NCBI RefSeq assembly: GCF_009827055.1
Contig: NZ_WUMK01000009.1
Location: forward strand, 248,001-312,000
Reading direction: 5' to 3'
Source: Shinella kummerowiae
Lineage (GTDB): Bacteria > Pseudomonadota > Alphaproteobacteria > Rhizobiales > Rhizobiaceae
Length of the DNA: 64,000 bases
Part shown: positions 18,224 through 29,572 of the stretch, in pieces
Position numbering within the stretch: the first letter of the stretch is position 1
Layout: every line of letters starts with the position of its first letter
The notes under the pieces: generated by a model
Seen by the model: only the letters and a program-made list of their open reading frames with translations
Database searches by the model: none
Told to the model about the DNA's origin: nothing
Position numbers and translations under genes: made by a program

Positions 18224-21214
18224 TTACGCCGCGCGACGGAAACCGATTTCGCGCAGTGCCGCCGCGTCGCGTGCCGAGACATCGGGATAGTCGGCATCCG
18301 AGCCGACATCCGTGGTGATGCGCCAGGAGCGCGCGCATTTCGTGCCTTCTGCCAGCTTCGGCTCGACAGCGACCTTGGCGACTTCGGCCAAGCGGAAGGC
18401 CTCGACCGGGCCTTCGCCGGCGACCACGGTGATGGCCGAGGTGATGCAGATTTCCGCAAAATCCTGGCCGTCGAGCGCGTTCAGAAGCTCCGGGTCAGCG
18501 ATGGAAACGACCGGGGCCGCCTCCAGCGAGGCACCGATGCGCTTCTCGCGGCGCTCGATTTCCAGTGCGCCGGTGACGACCGAACGCACAGCGCGGATCT
18601 TCTCCCACTTGGCTTCCAGCGCGTCGTTGCGCCATTCGGCCGGCACATCCGGGAACTGCTCGAGATGGACCGAGACGGCATCCGGCTTCCGCGACAGCCA
18701 GGCTTCCTCCATCGTGAAGGGCAGCATGGGCGCCAGCCAGGTGACGAGGCACTCGAACAGCTTGCGGATGACGCAGAGCGAGGCGCGGCGCTTCAGCGAG
18801 GACGGGGCATCGCAGTAGAGCGCATCCTTGCGGACGTCGAAGTAGAAGGCCGAGAGCTCGACATTCGAAAAATCGATGAGCGCACGGGCGATCTTCTTGA
18901 AGTCGAAGGCGTCGTAGCCTTCGCGAACGACGGCGTCGAGTTCCGACAGCCGGTGCAGCATCAGCTTTTCCAGCTCCGGCATGTCGGCATAGGCGATCTC
19001 CTCGCCCGTGTCGTGCGCCAGCGTGCCCAGCATCCAGCGCACCGTGTTGCGCAGCTTGCGGTAGGCGTCGATGTTGGTCTGGATGATCGTCTTGCCGAGG
19101 CGCTGGTCTTCCCAGTAGTCGGTAGTCATGACCCAGAGGCGCAGGATATCGGCGCCCGATTCCTTCATCACGTCCTGCGGCGAGACGACGTTGCCCTTGG
19201 ACTTCGACTGCTTCTCGCCCTTCTCGTCCATGGTGAAGCCATGGGTGACGACGGCATTGTAGGGCGCACGGCCGCGCGTCGCGCAGCTTTCGAGCAGCGA
19301 CGAGTGGAACCAGCCGCGATGCTGGTCGGAGCCTTCCAGATAGACGTCGGCCGGCCATTTCAGGTCCGGGCGGTCTTCCAGCGTGAAGGTGTGCGTCGAG
19401 CCCGAGTCGAACCAGACGTCAAGGATGTCCATGACCTGCGTCCACTTGGCCGCGTCGTGGTCGTTGCCAAGGAAACGCTCCTTGGCACCTTCGGCAAACC
19501 AGGCGTCGGCGCCTTCCTTTTCGAAGGCGTCGAGGATGCGGGCGTTGACAACCTCATCGACAAGCACCTCGCCGTTCTCGTCGGCGAAGACGGCGATCGG
19601 CACGCCCCAGGCGCGCTGGCGCGAGAGCACCCAGTCGGGCCGGCCTTCGATCATCGCGCGCAGACGGTTCTGGCCGGAGGCAGGCACGAAGCGGGTGTCG
19701 TCGATGGCCGACAGCGAACGCGAGCGCAGCGTGGTTCCGTCGCCGAGTTCCTTGTCCATATAGACGAACCACTGCGGCGTGTTGCGGAAGATGACCGGCT
19801 TCTTGGAGCGCCAGGAATGCGGGTAGGAGTGCTTGAGGCGCCCACGCGCAAACAGCGTGTTGGAGGCGATCAACGCCTTGATGACGCGCTCGTTGGCATC
19901 GCCCTTCTTGCCGTTGTCGTCCATGACGCGCGCGCCGTCGAAACCGGGGGCGTCGGCCGTGTAGAAGCCGGCGTCGTCGACCGGGAACGGGATTTTCGAC
20001 GAGATGCCGCGCACTTCGAGCTGGCGAGCGTTTGCCGTCCAGGCATCAAAGTCCTCGCGGCCGTGGCTCGGCGCTGTGTGCACGAAGCCCGTGCCGGCAT
20101 CGTCGGTGACGTGGTCGCCATCGAGCAGCGGAACGGGGAAGGTGTAACCGAGATCCTTCAGCGGATGGGCGCAGGTGATCGCCGCCAGTTCTTCCGGCGT
20201 GACATCGCGAACGAGCTTGAAGGTGAGCTTCGCCTTCGCGGCCGCCTCATCGGCGAGACGCGTTGCGAAGATCAGCTTTTCGCCCGGCTGCGGACCAAAG
20301 TCGTTCTGCGCGCTTTCGACTTCGAAAAGGCCATAGGGGTAGCGCGAGGAAAACGCGATGGCACGGTTGCCGGGGATCGTCCAGGGCGTGGTCGTCCAGA
20401 TGACGACGAAGGCACTATGCAAATCGTCGAGACGCCGGGCAACCTCCTGCGTAACGCCGCCATCTTCCTCAACGCCTTCGGCTGCAAGGGACGTTGCCTG
20501 CGCTTCGAGGACGGAACCGGCTTCAACGTGGATCGATGCGACCGGGAACTTCACCCAGATCATGTCGCTCTCGACATCGGCATATTCGACTTCGGCTTCG
20601 GCAAGCGCCGTGCGCTCGACGACCGACCACATGACGGGCTTGGAGCCGCGGTAGAGCTGGCCGCTCTTGGCGATTTTCAAGAGTTCACCGGCGATGCGCG
20701 ATTCGGCGTGGAAATTCATCGTCGTGTAGGGATTGTCGAAGTCGCCCTCGATGCCAAGGCGCTTGAACTCGTCCGACTGGATCTTGATCCAGCCGGCGGC
20801 GAAGTCACGGCATTCCTGGCGGAACTCGTTGACCGGAACCTCGTCCTTGTTCTTGCCCTTCTCGCGGTACTTTTCCTCGATCTTCCATTCGATCGGAAGG
20901 CCGTGGCAGTCCCAGCCGGGCACGTAGTTCGAGTCATAGCCGCGCATCTGGAACGAGCGGGTGATGACGTCTTTGAGGATCTTGTTCAGCGCGTGGCCGA
21001 TATGGATGTTGCCGTTGGCATAGGGCGGGCCATCGTGCAGCACGAACTTTTCGCGGCCGGCGGCGGATGCGCGCAGCTTTTTGTAGAGACCCATCTGCTG
21101 CCAGCGGGCCACCGTTTCCGGCTCCTTCGTCGGCAGGCCGGCGCGCATCGGAAAGTCCGTCTGCGGCAGGTAGAGGGTGGACGAATAATCGACTTTTTCG
21201 GGCGTATCGGTCAT
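18224..21214 (-). CDS. ileS: Isoleucyl-tRNA synthetase
   Basis: A 996-residue class I aminoacyl-tRNA synthetase. It has HIGH in [18 protein letters not shown], the [11 protein letters not shown] segment, the editing (CP1) domain in the first half (for example [16 protein letters not shown] and the editing Asp region [18 protein letters not shown]), the [12 protein letters not shown] segment and a KMSKS loop in the variant form KQSKSKGN. The C-terminal tRNA-binding part is of the bacterial length, but I do not see the usual C-terminal four-Cys zinc site. About 270 non-coding bases upstream hold its promoter; ribF ends on the other side of that gap and reads in the same direction. Confidence 0.96.
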   Translation of the reverse strand: MTDTPEKVDYSSTLYLPQTDFPMRAGLPTKEPETVARWQQMGLYKKLRASAAGREKFVLHDGPPYANGNIHIGHALNKILKDVITRSFQMRGYDSNYVPGWDCHGLPIEWKIEEKYREKGKNKDEVPVNEFRQECRDFAAGWIKIQSDEFKRLGIEGDFDNPYTTMNFHAESRIAGELLKIAKSGQLYRGSKPVMWSVVERTALAEAEVEYADVESDMIWVKFPVASIHVEAGSVLEAQATSLAAEGVEEDGGVTQEVARRLDDLHSAFVVIWTTTPWTIPGNRAIAFSSRYPYGLFEVESAQNDFGPQPGEKLIFATRLADEAAAKAKLTFKLVRDVTPEELAAITCAHPLKDLGYTFPVPLLDGDHVTDDAGTGFVHTAPSHGREDFDAWTANARQLEVRGISSKIPFPVDDAGFYTADAPGFDGARVMDDNGKKGDANERVIKALIASNTLFARGRLKHSYPHSWRSKKPVIFRNTPQWFVYMDKELGDGTTLRSRSLSAIDDTRFVPASGQNRLRAMIEGRPDWVLSRQRAWGVPIAVFADENGEVLVDEVVNARILDAFEKEGADAWFAEGAKERFLGNDHDAAKWTQVMDILDVWFDSGSTHTFTLEDRPDLKWPADVYLEGSDQHRGWFHSSLLESCATRGRAPYNAVVTHGFTMDEKGEKQSKSKGNVVSPQDVMKESGADILRLWVMTTDYWEDQRLGKTIIQTNIDAYRKLRNTVRWMLGTLAHDTGEEIAYADMPELEKLMLHRLSELDAVVREGYDAFDFKKIARALIDFSNVELSAFYFDVRKDALYCDAPSSLKRRASLCVIRKLFECLVTWLAPMLPFTMEEAWLSRKPDAVSVHLEQFPDVPAEWRNDALEAKWEKIRAVRSVVTGALEIERREKRIGASLEAAPVVSIADPELLNALDGQDFAEICITSAITVVAGEGPVEAFRLAEVAKVAVEPKLAEGTKCARSWRITTDVGSDADYPDVSARDAAALREIGFRRAA

Positions 21215-21484
21215 GGATATGGCTATCGTCTCGTCGCGCGGTTTTCGCGCATGCGGGGAAAGTATCAGTCAATACTGTGGCACTGACGGCGGGGGCGCTT
21301 GCGAAAACGCCCGAAATCCCGGACCTTCCGGCTCTCGCTCAGAGCGCGCGGAAAGCCGGGCCACTAATTCGCAGATCGATGGTCAGCCGGTTGAGCATCA
21401 TGCGCGCGGTCTTACGGCCTTTTCGCCGGTTTGAAAAGACGGGGCGTTTATATTTGGGAGAGCTTGACGTTTGCGGCACCCGCC

Positions 21485-22465
21485 TCAGAAACAGAGGCGC
21501 TGGTCGATCAACCCGAGCGGCTTGACGCCGGACAGCAGTGCGCGCGCCTCCTCCTCGTCGCGCTTCATCTGCACGACCAGCGCATCGAGGCCGTCGAATT
21601 TCAGCTCGTCGCGCAGGTGTCCGAAGAAGGACACGGCGGAGACTTCGCCGTAGAGATCGCCCGAGAAATCGAACAGGAAGGTTTCCAGCAGCGGCGCGCC
21701 ATTCGACGTCACCGTCGGGCGGCGGCCGTAGCTGGCGACGCCGTCGTGCAGGCTGCCGTCGGGGCGACGGAAACGCACGGCGTAGATGCCGTTGCGCAGC
21801 TCCACTTCCGGCGGAAGCTGCATATTGGCCGTGGGATAACCGAGCGTGCGACCGAGCTGCTGGCCACCGATAACCTCGGCCTCGACCGTATAATGATAGC
21901 CGAGCTGCCCGGCAGCCTCGACGACGGCGCCGTCGCCAAGCAGCTTGCGGATGAAGCTCGACGAGATGACCGAGGCGTTCTCATCCCGGAAGGCATCGAC
22001 CAGCGTGACGCCAAAACCATTGTCCTGGCCGGCCGCCATCAGGAAGGCCGGGCCGCCTTCCCTGCCCTTACCGAAATGAAAATCGAAGCCGGTGACGACC
22101 TCGGAGGCATGCAGCCAGTCCAGCAGGATCGTGCGGATGAAGTCATGCGCCGATATTTCGGAGAAGGAGCGGTCGAACGGATATTCAATGACGGCGGAAA
22201 AACCCATGCCTTCGAGGATGCGCGCCTTCAACGGCGCCGGCGTCAGGCGGAAGACCGGGCGTTCCGGGCGGAAGACGGTGCGCGGATGCGGTTCGAAGGT
22301 CAACACAAGCGCGGGAATGCCGCGTTCCGTGGCAAGGTCGAGCGCCCGTTGCAGCACGGCCTGGTGACCACGATGCACGCCGTCGAAATTGCCGATGGCG
22401 ATAACGCCGCCGCGCAGAAACTCCGGCAGCGGCTGTTTCGTCTCGTTCCTGTGAAATACCGTCAT
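21485..22465 (-). CDS. ribF: Bifunctional riboflavin kinase / FAD synthetase
   Basis: A 326-residue enzyme converting riboflavin to FMN and FAD. The N-terminal adenylyltransferase has AIGNFDGVHRGHQAVL (nucleotidyl transferase HxGH-like motif) and the C-terminal riboflavin kinase has GRTLGYPTANM and GIYAVRF. The true start is the ATG at 22465 (MTVFHRNE); longer in-frame sequence upstream overlaps the preceding gene and is not family-like. It follows the HAD-IIA gene by 19 bases. Confidence 0.95.
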   Translation of the reverse strand: MTVFHRNETKQPLPEFLRGGVIAIGNFDGVHRGHQAVLQRALDLATERGIPALVLTFEPHPRTVFRPERPVFRLTPAPLKARILEGMGFSAVIEYPFDRSFSEISAHDFIRTILLDWLHASEVVTGFDFHFGKGREGGPAFLMAAGQDNGFGVTLVDAFRDENASVISSSFIRKLLGDGAVVEAAGQLGYHYTVEAEVIGGQQLGRTLGYPTANMQLPPEVELRNGIYAVRFRRPDGSLHDGVASYGRRPTVTSNGAPLLETFLFDFSGDLYGEVSAVSFFGHLRDELKFDGLDALVVQMKRDEEEARALLSGVKPLGLIDQRLCF

Positions 22466-22484
22466 GACGACCGTCTCCGTCCCG

Positions 22485-23333
22485 TCACCGCAGCCGGGGC
22501 ATCCACCACTTCGGGTGGGCATTTTCCTGAGCAAGAAAGCGTTCCAGCTTTGCCTCGTCCGTGCGACCGGCCTCGACATATTCCTGCGCGTGAATGCCGC
22601 CGGAAATATAGAGCACGTCGAGACCGAAAGCTTCGGCACCACGCACATCGGTCGGCATGCCGTCGCCGATGGCGATGACACGCGACAGGTCGAAGGCGCC
22701 GCGCACGTCCTCAGCCTCCGCAATCGACTTCTCGTAGATCGGCCGATGCGGCTTGCCGGCGATCTGGCTTGTGCAACCGAGCTCCTCATAGAGCTTGGCG
22801 AGCGCGCCGGCGCAGGGAATGAGCCGGTGGCCGCGCTCGACGACGAGGTCGGGATTGGCGCAGATGAAGGGCAGCTTTTTCGCCGCGAGCGCGGTCAGCT
22901 CGTCGCGATAGTCCTCGACGGTTTCCTTCTCGTCTTCGCGGAGGCCCGCGCAGACGACGATGCCCGCCTCTTCAAGACCGACCGGCTCGACGCCGAGGCC
23001 ATCGAGCAGAGGCAGATCCTTTTCCGCGCCGATGAAATAGATCTTTTTCGGCCCCTGCGCGATCAACGCGCGGGTGACGTCGCCGGACGTGACGATGCGA
23101 TCATAGGCATCGTCGGTGACACCGAGGCCACGGATCTGTACCTTCACGCCCGGATGGGGGCGCGGCGAATTGGTGATGAGCACGACCGTCAATCCAGCGG
23201 CACGGGCTTCGGCCAGCGCTTCCGAGGCATAGGAAAAGGCTTCCACGCCATTGTGCAGGACGCCCCAGACGTCGCAGAGCACCACGTCATAATGCGCAGT
23301 GATGTCGCGGAAGGATTGGATGCGGTGAGCCAT
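22485..23333 (-). CDS. HAD-IIA family sugar/nucleotide phosphatase (UmpH/NagD-like)
   Basis: A 282-residue HAD hydrolase starting MAHRIQSFRDI. Motif I is VLCDVWGVLHNG, a variant with DxW in place of the usual DxDGT, typical of the HAD-IIA subfamily found beside ribF in rhizobia. Motif II is VLITNSPRPHPGV, and motif III/IV is KPHRPIYEKSI ... AIGDGMPTDVRGAEAFGL. The substrate is unknown. The second acidic residue of motif I is Trp here, so catalytic strength is uncertain, although the nucleophile Asp remains. It is divergent from groESL. Confidence 0.82.
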   Translation of the reverse strand: MAHRIQSFRDITAHYDVVLCDVWGVLHNGVEAFSYASEALAEARAAGLTVVLITNSPRPHPGVKVQIRGLGVTDDAYDRIVTSGDVTRALIAQGPKKIYFIGAEKDLPLLDGLGVEPVGLEEAGIVVCAGLREDEKETVEDYRDELTALAAKKLPFICANPDLVVERGHRLIPCAGALAKLYEELGCTSQIAGKPHRPIYEKSIAEAEDVRGAFDLSRVIAIGDGMPTDVRGAEAFGLDVLYISGGIHAQEYVEAGRTDEAKLERFLAQENAHPKWWMPRLR

Positions 23334-23529
23334 CAGGAATTCCCGTGTCGAGGTCGAGCCCGGCTGACATTGCAAAGCGACGCCAAGAAAACAAGCCTCT
23401 TCCCACAATTTTGCCGCATCGGCGGGGAAACTGCCGGAAATTCATGGTCCTGACTTGATGGCATGCGAAGTCACTCCCATCTGCCGGCTGCGGTAACCAT
23501 TCGCGGCAAAATAATTTCCCGGCGCTCTC

Positions 23530-23558
23530 CTTGACTCGAAAAGCCCCGCCGCCTATCT
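23530..23558 (+). promoter_or_regulatory. Heat-shock (RpoH-like) promoter of groESL
   Basis: CTTGACT is followed by a 16-base spacer and CCTATCT. This matches the alphaproteobacterial RpoH consensus (CTTGAC - about 16/17 - CCTATNT) and is also compatible with a sigma-70 reading (TTGACT, 17 bases, TATCTC). It is about 95 bases from the groES ATG and just upstream of CIRCE. Confidence 0.75.
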
Positions 23559-23566
23559 CCAAGCCG

Positions 23567-23593
23567 CTAGCACTCCTGAACAGTGAGTGCTAA
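23567..23593 (+). promoter_or_regulatory. CIRCE operator (HrcA binding site)
   Basis: CTAGCACTC - 9 bases - GAGTGCTAA matches the CIRCE inverted repeat TTAGCACTC-N9-GAGTGCTAA with one mismatch in the left arm. It lies 9 bases downstream of the -10 element, so HrcA bound here would block transcription of groESL. With the promoter it suggests dual control by RpoH and HrcA. Confidence 0.93.
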
Positions 23594-23653
23594 CACCAAT
23601 CCATCGGATCCAGTTTCGGGATCCGCAATGTCATTCGATCGAGGGATAAGACA

Positions 23654-23950
23654 ATGGCAAGCACCACCTTCCGCCCGCTTCACGATCGCGTCGTCGTACG
23701 TCGCGTCGAATCCGAAGCAAAGACCAAGGGCGGCATCATCATTCCTGACACCGCCAAGGAAAAGCCGCAGGAAGGCGAAATCGTCGCCGTCGGTTCCGGC
23801 GCTCGTGACGAGTCCGGCAAGGTTGTTCCGCTGGACGTCAAGGCTGGCGACCGCGTTCTGTTCGGCAAGTGGTCGGGCACCGAAGTCAAGCTCGACGGCG
23901 AAGACCTTCTGATCATGAAGGAAGCCGACATCATGGGCGTCATCGGCTGA
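23654..23950 (+). CDS. groES: Co-chaperonin GroES
   Basis: A 98-residue Gro[22 protein letters not shown], the mobile loop [16 protein letters not shown], and [17 protein letters not shown]. The heptameric lid of GroEL. GAGGG lies 8 bases before the ATG. Codon use (GAA, GTC/GTT, CTC) differs from the GAG-rich neighbouring genes, as expected for a highly expressed gene. Confidence 0.98.
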   Translation: MASTTFRPLHDRVVVRRVESEAKTKGGIIIPDTAKEKPQEGEIVAVGSGARDESGKVVPLDVKAGDRVLFGKWSGTEVKLDGEDLLIMKEADIMGVIG

Positions 23951-23955
23951 TTTAG

Positions 23956-25647
<1,692 letters not shown>

Positions 25648-25688
25648 GACCTTCGGGTCCTGCATCTGAGCCATCCGGTTCAGTTTAG

Positions 25689-25724
25689 GAAAGGGCGGCC
25701 TTCGGGTCGCCCTTTCTGTTTTCC
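25689..25724 (+). terminator. Intrinsic terminator of groESL
   Basis: GAAAGGGCGGCC, loop TTCG, then GGTCGCCCTTTC and a T-rich tail (TGTTTTC). An 11-12 bp stem with a UUCG-type tetraloop 41 bases after the groEL stop; one G-T pair in the stem. Confidence 0.9.
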
Positions 25725-26134
25725 CGCGAGGAAAGGTTGTATCGTTACCGCGGAAAGAATTTTTCCAATCGTGCAATAATTATCAAAAAGCCGTTGCTGG
25801 CATCAGAAAACCAATTATAAAGGCGCCCCAAGTGAACTTTTCAGATTCACCCGGGGTTCAGGCGCTAAAATCCGACACGGTGTTGTCGGTTTGTCGCGCA
25901 ACCGGATTTCCCGAAGCATTGGATAGCACCCGCCGGGGACTGAACAGGGTCAGCGGCGGTTTTTACGCGTAGCCCCGGTCCGTTCGACGGTAGGATCCGG
26001 GTATAGTTCAGTTCATGGAAAAATCGTTCGGCCGACTTCGAAGGTTGTCAGCCAACGCTGTCATTTTAGCATGTAGCGCCCCTCAAGGGACGGGACATGT
26101 TCGGCCAAATTCGAGCAACTGCCTGAGGTCGTGG
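25725..26134. other. About 410 bases without a gene after groEL; possible small RNA
   Basis: No protein-coding frame here resembles the neighbours. The segment 25768-25830 is AT-rich for this genome. AAATCCG (25868-25874) can pair with CGGATTT (25903-25909) around a smaller CCGACA/TGTCGG hairpin, and CCGCC ... GGCGG followed by TTTTT (near 25934-25967) could end a short transcript. This may be a non-coding RNA or simply the long leader of the downstream gene; nothing here decides. Confidence 0.35.
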
Positions 26135-26581
26135 GTGTTCAAGATAATCAAGACTGATCTCTCGTCGCCCTTTCTGCCGGGCTCGATGGAATTCGACGAA
26201 ACGGACAACGAGCTGTTGACGCAATATTGCGTGACGGAGCGCTGGACCGGTGATCTTTCCAACGGCCTGTTCACGCTCGGTGACAAGGCCGCGCTGGCGC
26301 ATGGCCTGCCGCAGCGTGCCTGCGGCCTGCTCAATCTGATCCGCTGCTACGAGCCGCTCGACCGCACGCGCGTGCTGGAGCTTTTCGAGCAAGCGGCTGC
26401 CTCCTCCTCGTCCTTCTGTTTTTCCACGACGATCCATCTCGATGGCGCACCGCGCCAGCCGGTGTTCTGCGTCGGGGAATCGACAGGCCTCGAGGAGAAG
26501 TACGCCGGCACGATCATCGGCGTCTTCATCTTTCCGCGCTTCCAGATCGACCTCGCCGGCCGCCGCTTCAAGCGGCAGTAA
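26135..26581 (+). CDS. Small PAS-like orphan protein, copy 1 (paralogue of the gene at 35999)
   Basis: A 148-residue soluble protein using a GTG start at 26135, chosen because GAGG lies 6 bases upstream and because the length then equals that of its paralogue (146 residues). Both have W(S/T)x(D/E)LxxGLxxLG in the N-terminal half, then CGLLNLIRCYEPLDR, FCFSTTI and QPVFCVGES. The pattern (hydrophobic strand, helix with YEPxDR, strand of alternating S/T/F, then RPVFCxGxS) resembles a lone PAS sensory domain, which is inference. It has no output domain. It is tail-to-tail with the MHYT-GGDEF-EAL gene, 6 bases between stops. Confidence 0.72.
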   Translation: MFKIIKTDLSSPFLPGSMEFDETDNELLTQYCVTERWTGDLSNGLFTLGDKAALAHGLPQRACGLLNLIRCYEPLDRTRVLELFEQAAASSSSFCFSTTIHLDGAPRQPVFCVGESTGLEEKYAGTIIGVFIFPRFQIDLAGRRFKRQ

Positions 26582-26587
26582 GCCGGC

Positions 26588-29386
26588 TCAGGCCGCTTCG
26601 CTCGTCTCCACGTCGACCCGGATCCGCTCTATCGGCATCGGGCGCCCGAGGAAGTAGCCCTGCGCTTCGTCGCAACCTTCGTCGAGGAGGATGGCGAGCT
26701 GGTTGCTCGTCTCCACGCCTTCGGCGAGGACTGGAACGCGCAGCGACTGGCCGAGCGCCAGGATGGCGCGGATGATGGCCTTGGCCTCCGGGCTTGCCTC
26801 GACTTCGCTCATGAAGCTGCGGTCGAGCTTGATCTTGTCAAAGGGGAAAGCGCGCAACGTTTCCAGCGACGAATAGCCCGTGCCGAAATCGTCGATGGCG
26901 ATGGTGACGCCGAAAGCCTTGATGCGGCGCAGCGTCTGCAAGGCACGCTCCTTGTCGCCGATAATGGTCGACTCGGTGATTTCCAGCTCCAGCCGGCGCG
27001 GGTCGAGGCCGGTTTCCAGCAGAACCCGGTGCACGAGGTCGGCGACATCGGCATTGCCTAGCTGCACCGGCGACAGGTTAACGGCGATCTTCTGCTCGTT
27101 ATCCCAAGTCGAGGCCTCGCGGCAGGCCTGCCGCAGCACCCACTCGCCGATCGGCAGGATGGCGCCGCACTCCTCGGCAATCGGAATGAAGTCGGACGGC
27201 GGGATCGTGCCGCGCACCGGATGGTGCCAGCGCAGCAGCACCTCATAGCCGAGCGTCTCGCCGCTGTTGACCGCCTTCTGCACCTGGTAGTGCAGTTGCA
27301 GCTCGTTGCGCTCCACGGCCTGCCAGAGATCGTTGGCGATCAGGCGGCGGCTGCGGGCGGCCTCGTCCATGGAGACTTCGTAGAAGCACACCGTCTGGGT
27401 CAGCGCATCCTTGGCGCGGTACATGGCAAGGTCGGCATTGTTGAGCAGCGCTTCGATATTGTCCGCGTCCTGCGGATAGATCGCCACGCCGAGGCTGGCC
27501 CCCGGCTTGATGTCGTAGCCGTCAATGCGGATTTCCGCGTTGAGGCAGGCTTCGAGGCGCTGGATGAAGTCGGTCAGCTCGGACATGTCCTCGAAGCGCT
27601 TGGCGGCCGCGAATTCGTCGCCGCCGAAGCGGGCGATCGTTTCATCCGCCTCCAGGCAGGCCTCGATACGCTTCGACAGCGTGACCAGAACTTCGTCGCC
27701 CGCCGCATGGCCGCGCGTGTCGTTGATTTCCTTGAACTTGTCGAGGTCGATGCCGATCGCCGCGACCTTGCCGCCGGAACGCTGCGCCGAATCGAGGTCG
27801 GCCTCGAGGCGGTTGTTGAAGCTCGCGCGGTTGGGCAGGCCGGTCAGGCTGTCATGACGGGCGAGGAAGGAGATCTGCTCTTCGGAGCGAAGGCGATCGG
27901 ATACGTCCTCGTAGGTCGCGACCCATGCGCCATCCGGCAGCGTGCGGTAGCGCAACTGCACCGACGTGCCGTTCGGCAGCTTTTCGACCATTGCACCGCC
28001 GTCATTGGCCAGGATTGCAGCGCGGCGGCGCGCGTAGACATCGCGCGCCTTGGCCTGCCGGACATCAGGATCGGCAAACAGCGTGGCAACGCCCTGCTCG
28101 ACGATCTCGCGCAGCGTCATGCCGGGCTGGACGTGGCCTTCCGGGAAACCGAAAATTTCGCTGTAGCGCTTGTTGGCAATCAGCAGACGCTCGTCCTTGT
28201 CGAACAGGCAGAGACCCTGCGACATGTTTTCCAGCGCGAGATCGAGGTTCTTCGTCACCGCGGCGAGCCGGTCGGCATCGGCCTTTTCCTTCGTCACGTC
28301 CTTGGTGATCTTGGCGTAGCCGACGAGCACGCCACCGGCGTCATGGATGGGATCGATGACGACATGCGCCCAGAACCGGCCGCCGTCCTTGCGGTAACGC
28401 CAGCCCTCGCTCTCGCATTTTCCCTCTTCGCGCGCGGTGCGCAGCGCTCGCTCGGGCAGGCCGGCTGCGCGATCCTCCTCGCTGTAGAAGCGGGAAAAAT
28501 GCTGGCCGACGATCTCGTGCGCCGCGTAACCCTTGTGGCGCTCGGCGCCCTCGTTCCAGTTGGCGACGCGGCCTTCCGGATCAAGCATATAGATCGCGTA
28601 ATCCTTCACGCCCTGTACGAGCATGGCGAACTGGCGCGTGCTTTCGCTGGCCGCAAGCTCCGCCTGCCGGGCAAAGACAGCAGCGGTCAGGCCGGCAAAG
28701 AGCAGCGAGAAGGCGACGATGGCGATCAACGGCACCATCAGGCTCGCCGACAGCATCGTGTCGTCGCTCACCGGCATCAGGCCCGGCTCGATCGTCACGG
28801 CCGCCATAGCGGTGAAATGCAACGAAACAACGCCGACTGCCATGAGCAGGGTTGCGAGCGCGCGATCACGCACACCGGCCCGCGGGCGCATGCAGAAGAT
28901 GAGCGCTAAGGCACCAAAGATGGCAGCGAATACCACCGAGGCCACAACGTAGGGGTAGTCCCAGACGATACGGCCCGGCAGTTCCAGCGCGGACATGCCG
29001 ATATAGTGCATGGAGGTGATGCCGGCGCCCAGCAGCAGGCCGCCCGCAATCGTGGCACTGCGACCGGACACATAGGTGGCCAGCGAGAGCCCCATTGTCG
29101 TCATGACGATGGCCACCGCCAGGGACAGGAGCGTCGGCTCCATGTCGAAACCCATGGCGACGCCCGGATTGTAGGCCAGCATGGCAATGAAGTGCGTCGC
29201 CCAGATGCCAAAGCCGCTCGATGTCCCGGCTGCACCCAGCCAGAGATTGCGCGCCGTGCCTTCCGCAACACGAGCCCTTTGCGCCAGCGTCACCGCCACA
29301 TAGCAGGACAGGAAGCAGATGAAGGCCGCGAGCAGCACGAGGCGGAGGTCGTGCTCGACGGTCAGGCAGGTCAGAATGCGATACAT
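26588..29386 (-). CDS. MHYT-PAS-PAS-GGDEF-EAL cyclic-di-GMP sensor/enzyme
   Basis: A 932-residue inner-membrane protein. Seven hydrophobic segments (about 12-235) carry the three MHYT-type repeats THFIAM (64), MHYIGM (126) and LHFTAM (189), a putative sensor of O2, CO or NO through bound metal. Two PAS domains follow (about 250-370 and 375-495). The GGDEF domain (about 505-660) has FGGDEF at 587-592 and DxLTGLPNR. The EAL domain (about 675-920) has EVL at 715-717 in place of EAL, with NLSPVQ, EITEST, DDFGTGYSSL and AEGVET all present, so phosphodiesterase activity remains plausible. It is preceded by the 186-base gap before the flavoprotein gene. Confidence 0.93.
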   Translation of the reverse strand: MYRILTCLTVEHDLRLVLLAAFICFLSCYVAVTLAQRARVAEGTARNLWLGAAGTSSGFGIWATHFIAMLAYNPGVAMGFDMEPTLLSLAVAIVMTTMGLSLATYVSGRSATIAGGLLLGAGITSMHYIGMSALELPGRIVWDYPYVVASVVFAAIFGALALIFCMRPRAGVRDRALATLLMAVGVVSLHFTAMAAVTIEPGLMPVSDDTMLSASLMVPLIAIVAFSLLFAGLTAAVFARQAELAASESTRQFAMLVQGVKDYAIYMLDPEGRVANWNEGAERHKGYAAHEIVGQHFSRFYSEEDRAAGLPERALRTAREEGKCESEGWRYRKDGGRFWAHVVIDPIHDAGGVLVGYAKITKDVTKEKADADRLAAVTKNLDLALENMSQGLCLFDKDERLLIANKRYSEIFGFPEGHVQPGMTLREIVEQGVATLFADPDVRQAKARDVYARRRAAILANDGGAMVEKLPNGTSVQLRYRTLPDGAWVATYEDVSDRLRSEEQISFLARHDSLTGLPNRASFNNRLEADLDSAQRSGGKVAAIGIDLDKFKEINDTRGHAAGDEVLVTLSKRIEACLEADETIARFGGDEFAAAKRFEDMSELTDFIQRLEACLNAEIRIDGYDIKPGASLGVAIYPQDADNIEALLNNADLAMYRAKDALTQTVCFYEVSMDEAARSRRLIANDLWQAVERNELQLHYQVQKAVNSGETLGYEVLLRWHHPVRGTIPPSDFIPIAEECGAILPIGEWVLRQACREASTWDNEQKIAVNLSPVQLGNADVADLVHRVLLETGLDPRRLELEITESTIIGDKERALQTLRRIKAFGVTIAIDDFGTGYSSLETLRAFPFDKIKLDRSFMSEVEASPEAKAIIRAILALGQSLRVPVLAEGVETSNQLAILLDEGCDEAQGYFLGRPMPIERIRVDVETSEAA

Positions 29387-29552
29387 GAAGGCTCACCCGG
29401 CGGGATCAAGATGACCCCACTCAGCGTGAGAACCCTAAAAAATGAGTGAATTCAGAAAGCATTGAGGGAGGCCGGCCCTCCGCGGATTTTATCATACTTA
29501 ACGAATATCAAAACAATACAACTGTGCCAGTGCATACCAGTCACGTCGCACA

Positions 29553-29569
29553 ACTCACGCTACGTGAGT
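29553..29569 (-). terminator. Perfect 7-bp hairpin just after the flavoprotein gene
   Basis: ACTCACG - CTA - CGTGAGT, only 3 bases from the stop codon of the leftward flavoprotein gene. No T-run follows, so it is only a possible terminator. Confidence 0.35.
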
Positions 29570-29572
29570 GTC

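Noticed and set aside
18107..21286. A 1059-codon open frame on the plus strand opposite ileS
   Set aside because: Mirror of ileS. The translated protein has the codon pattern of a shadow frame and no recognisable motif.
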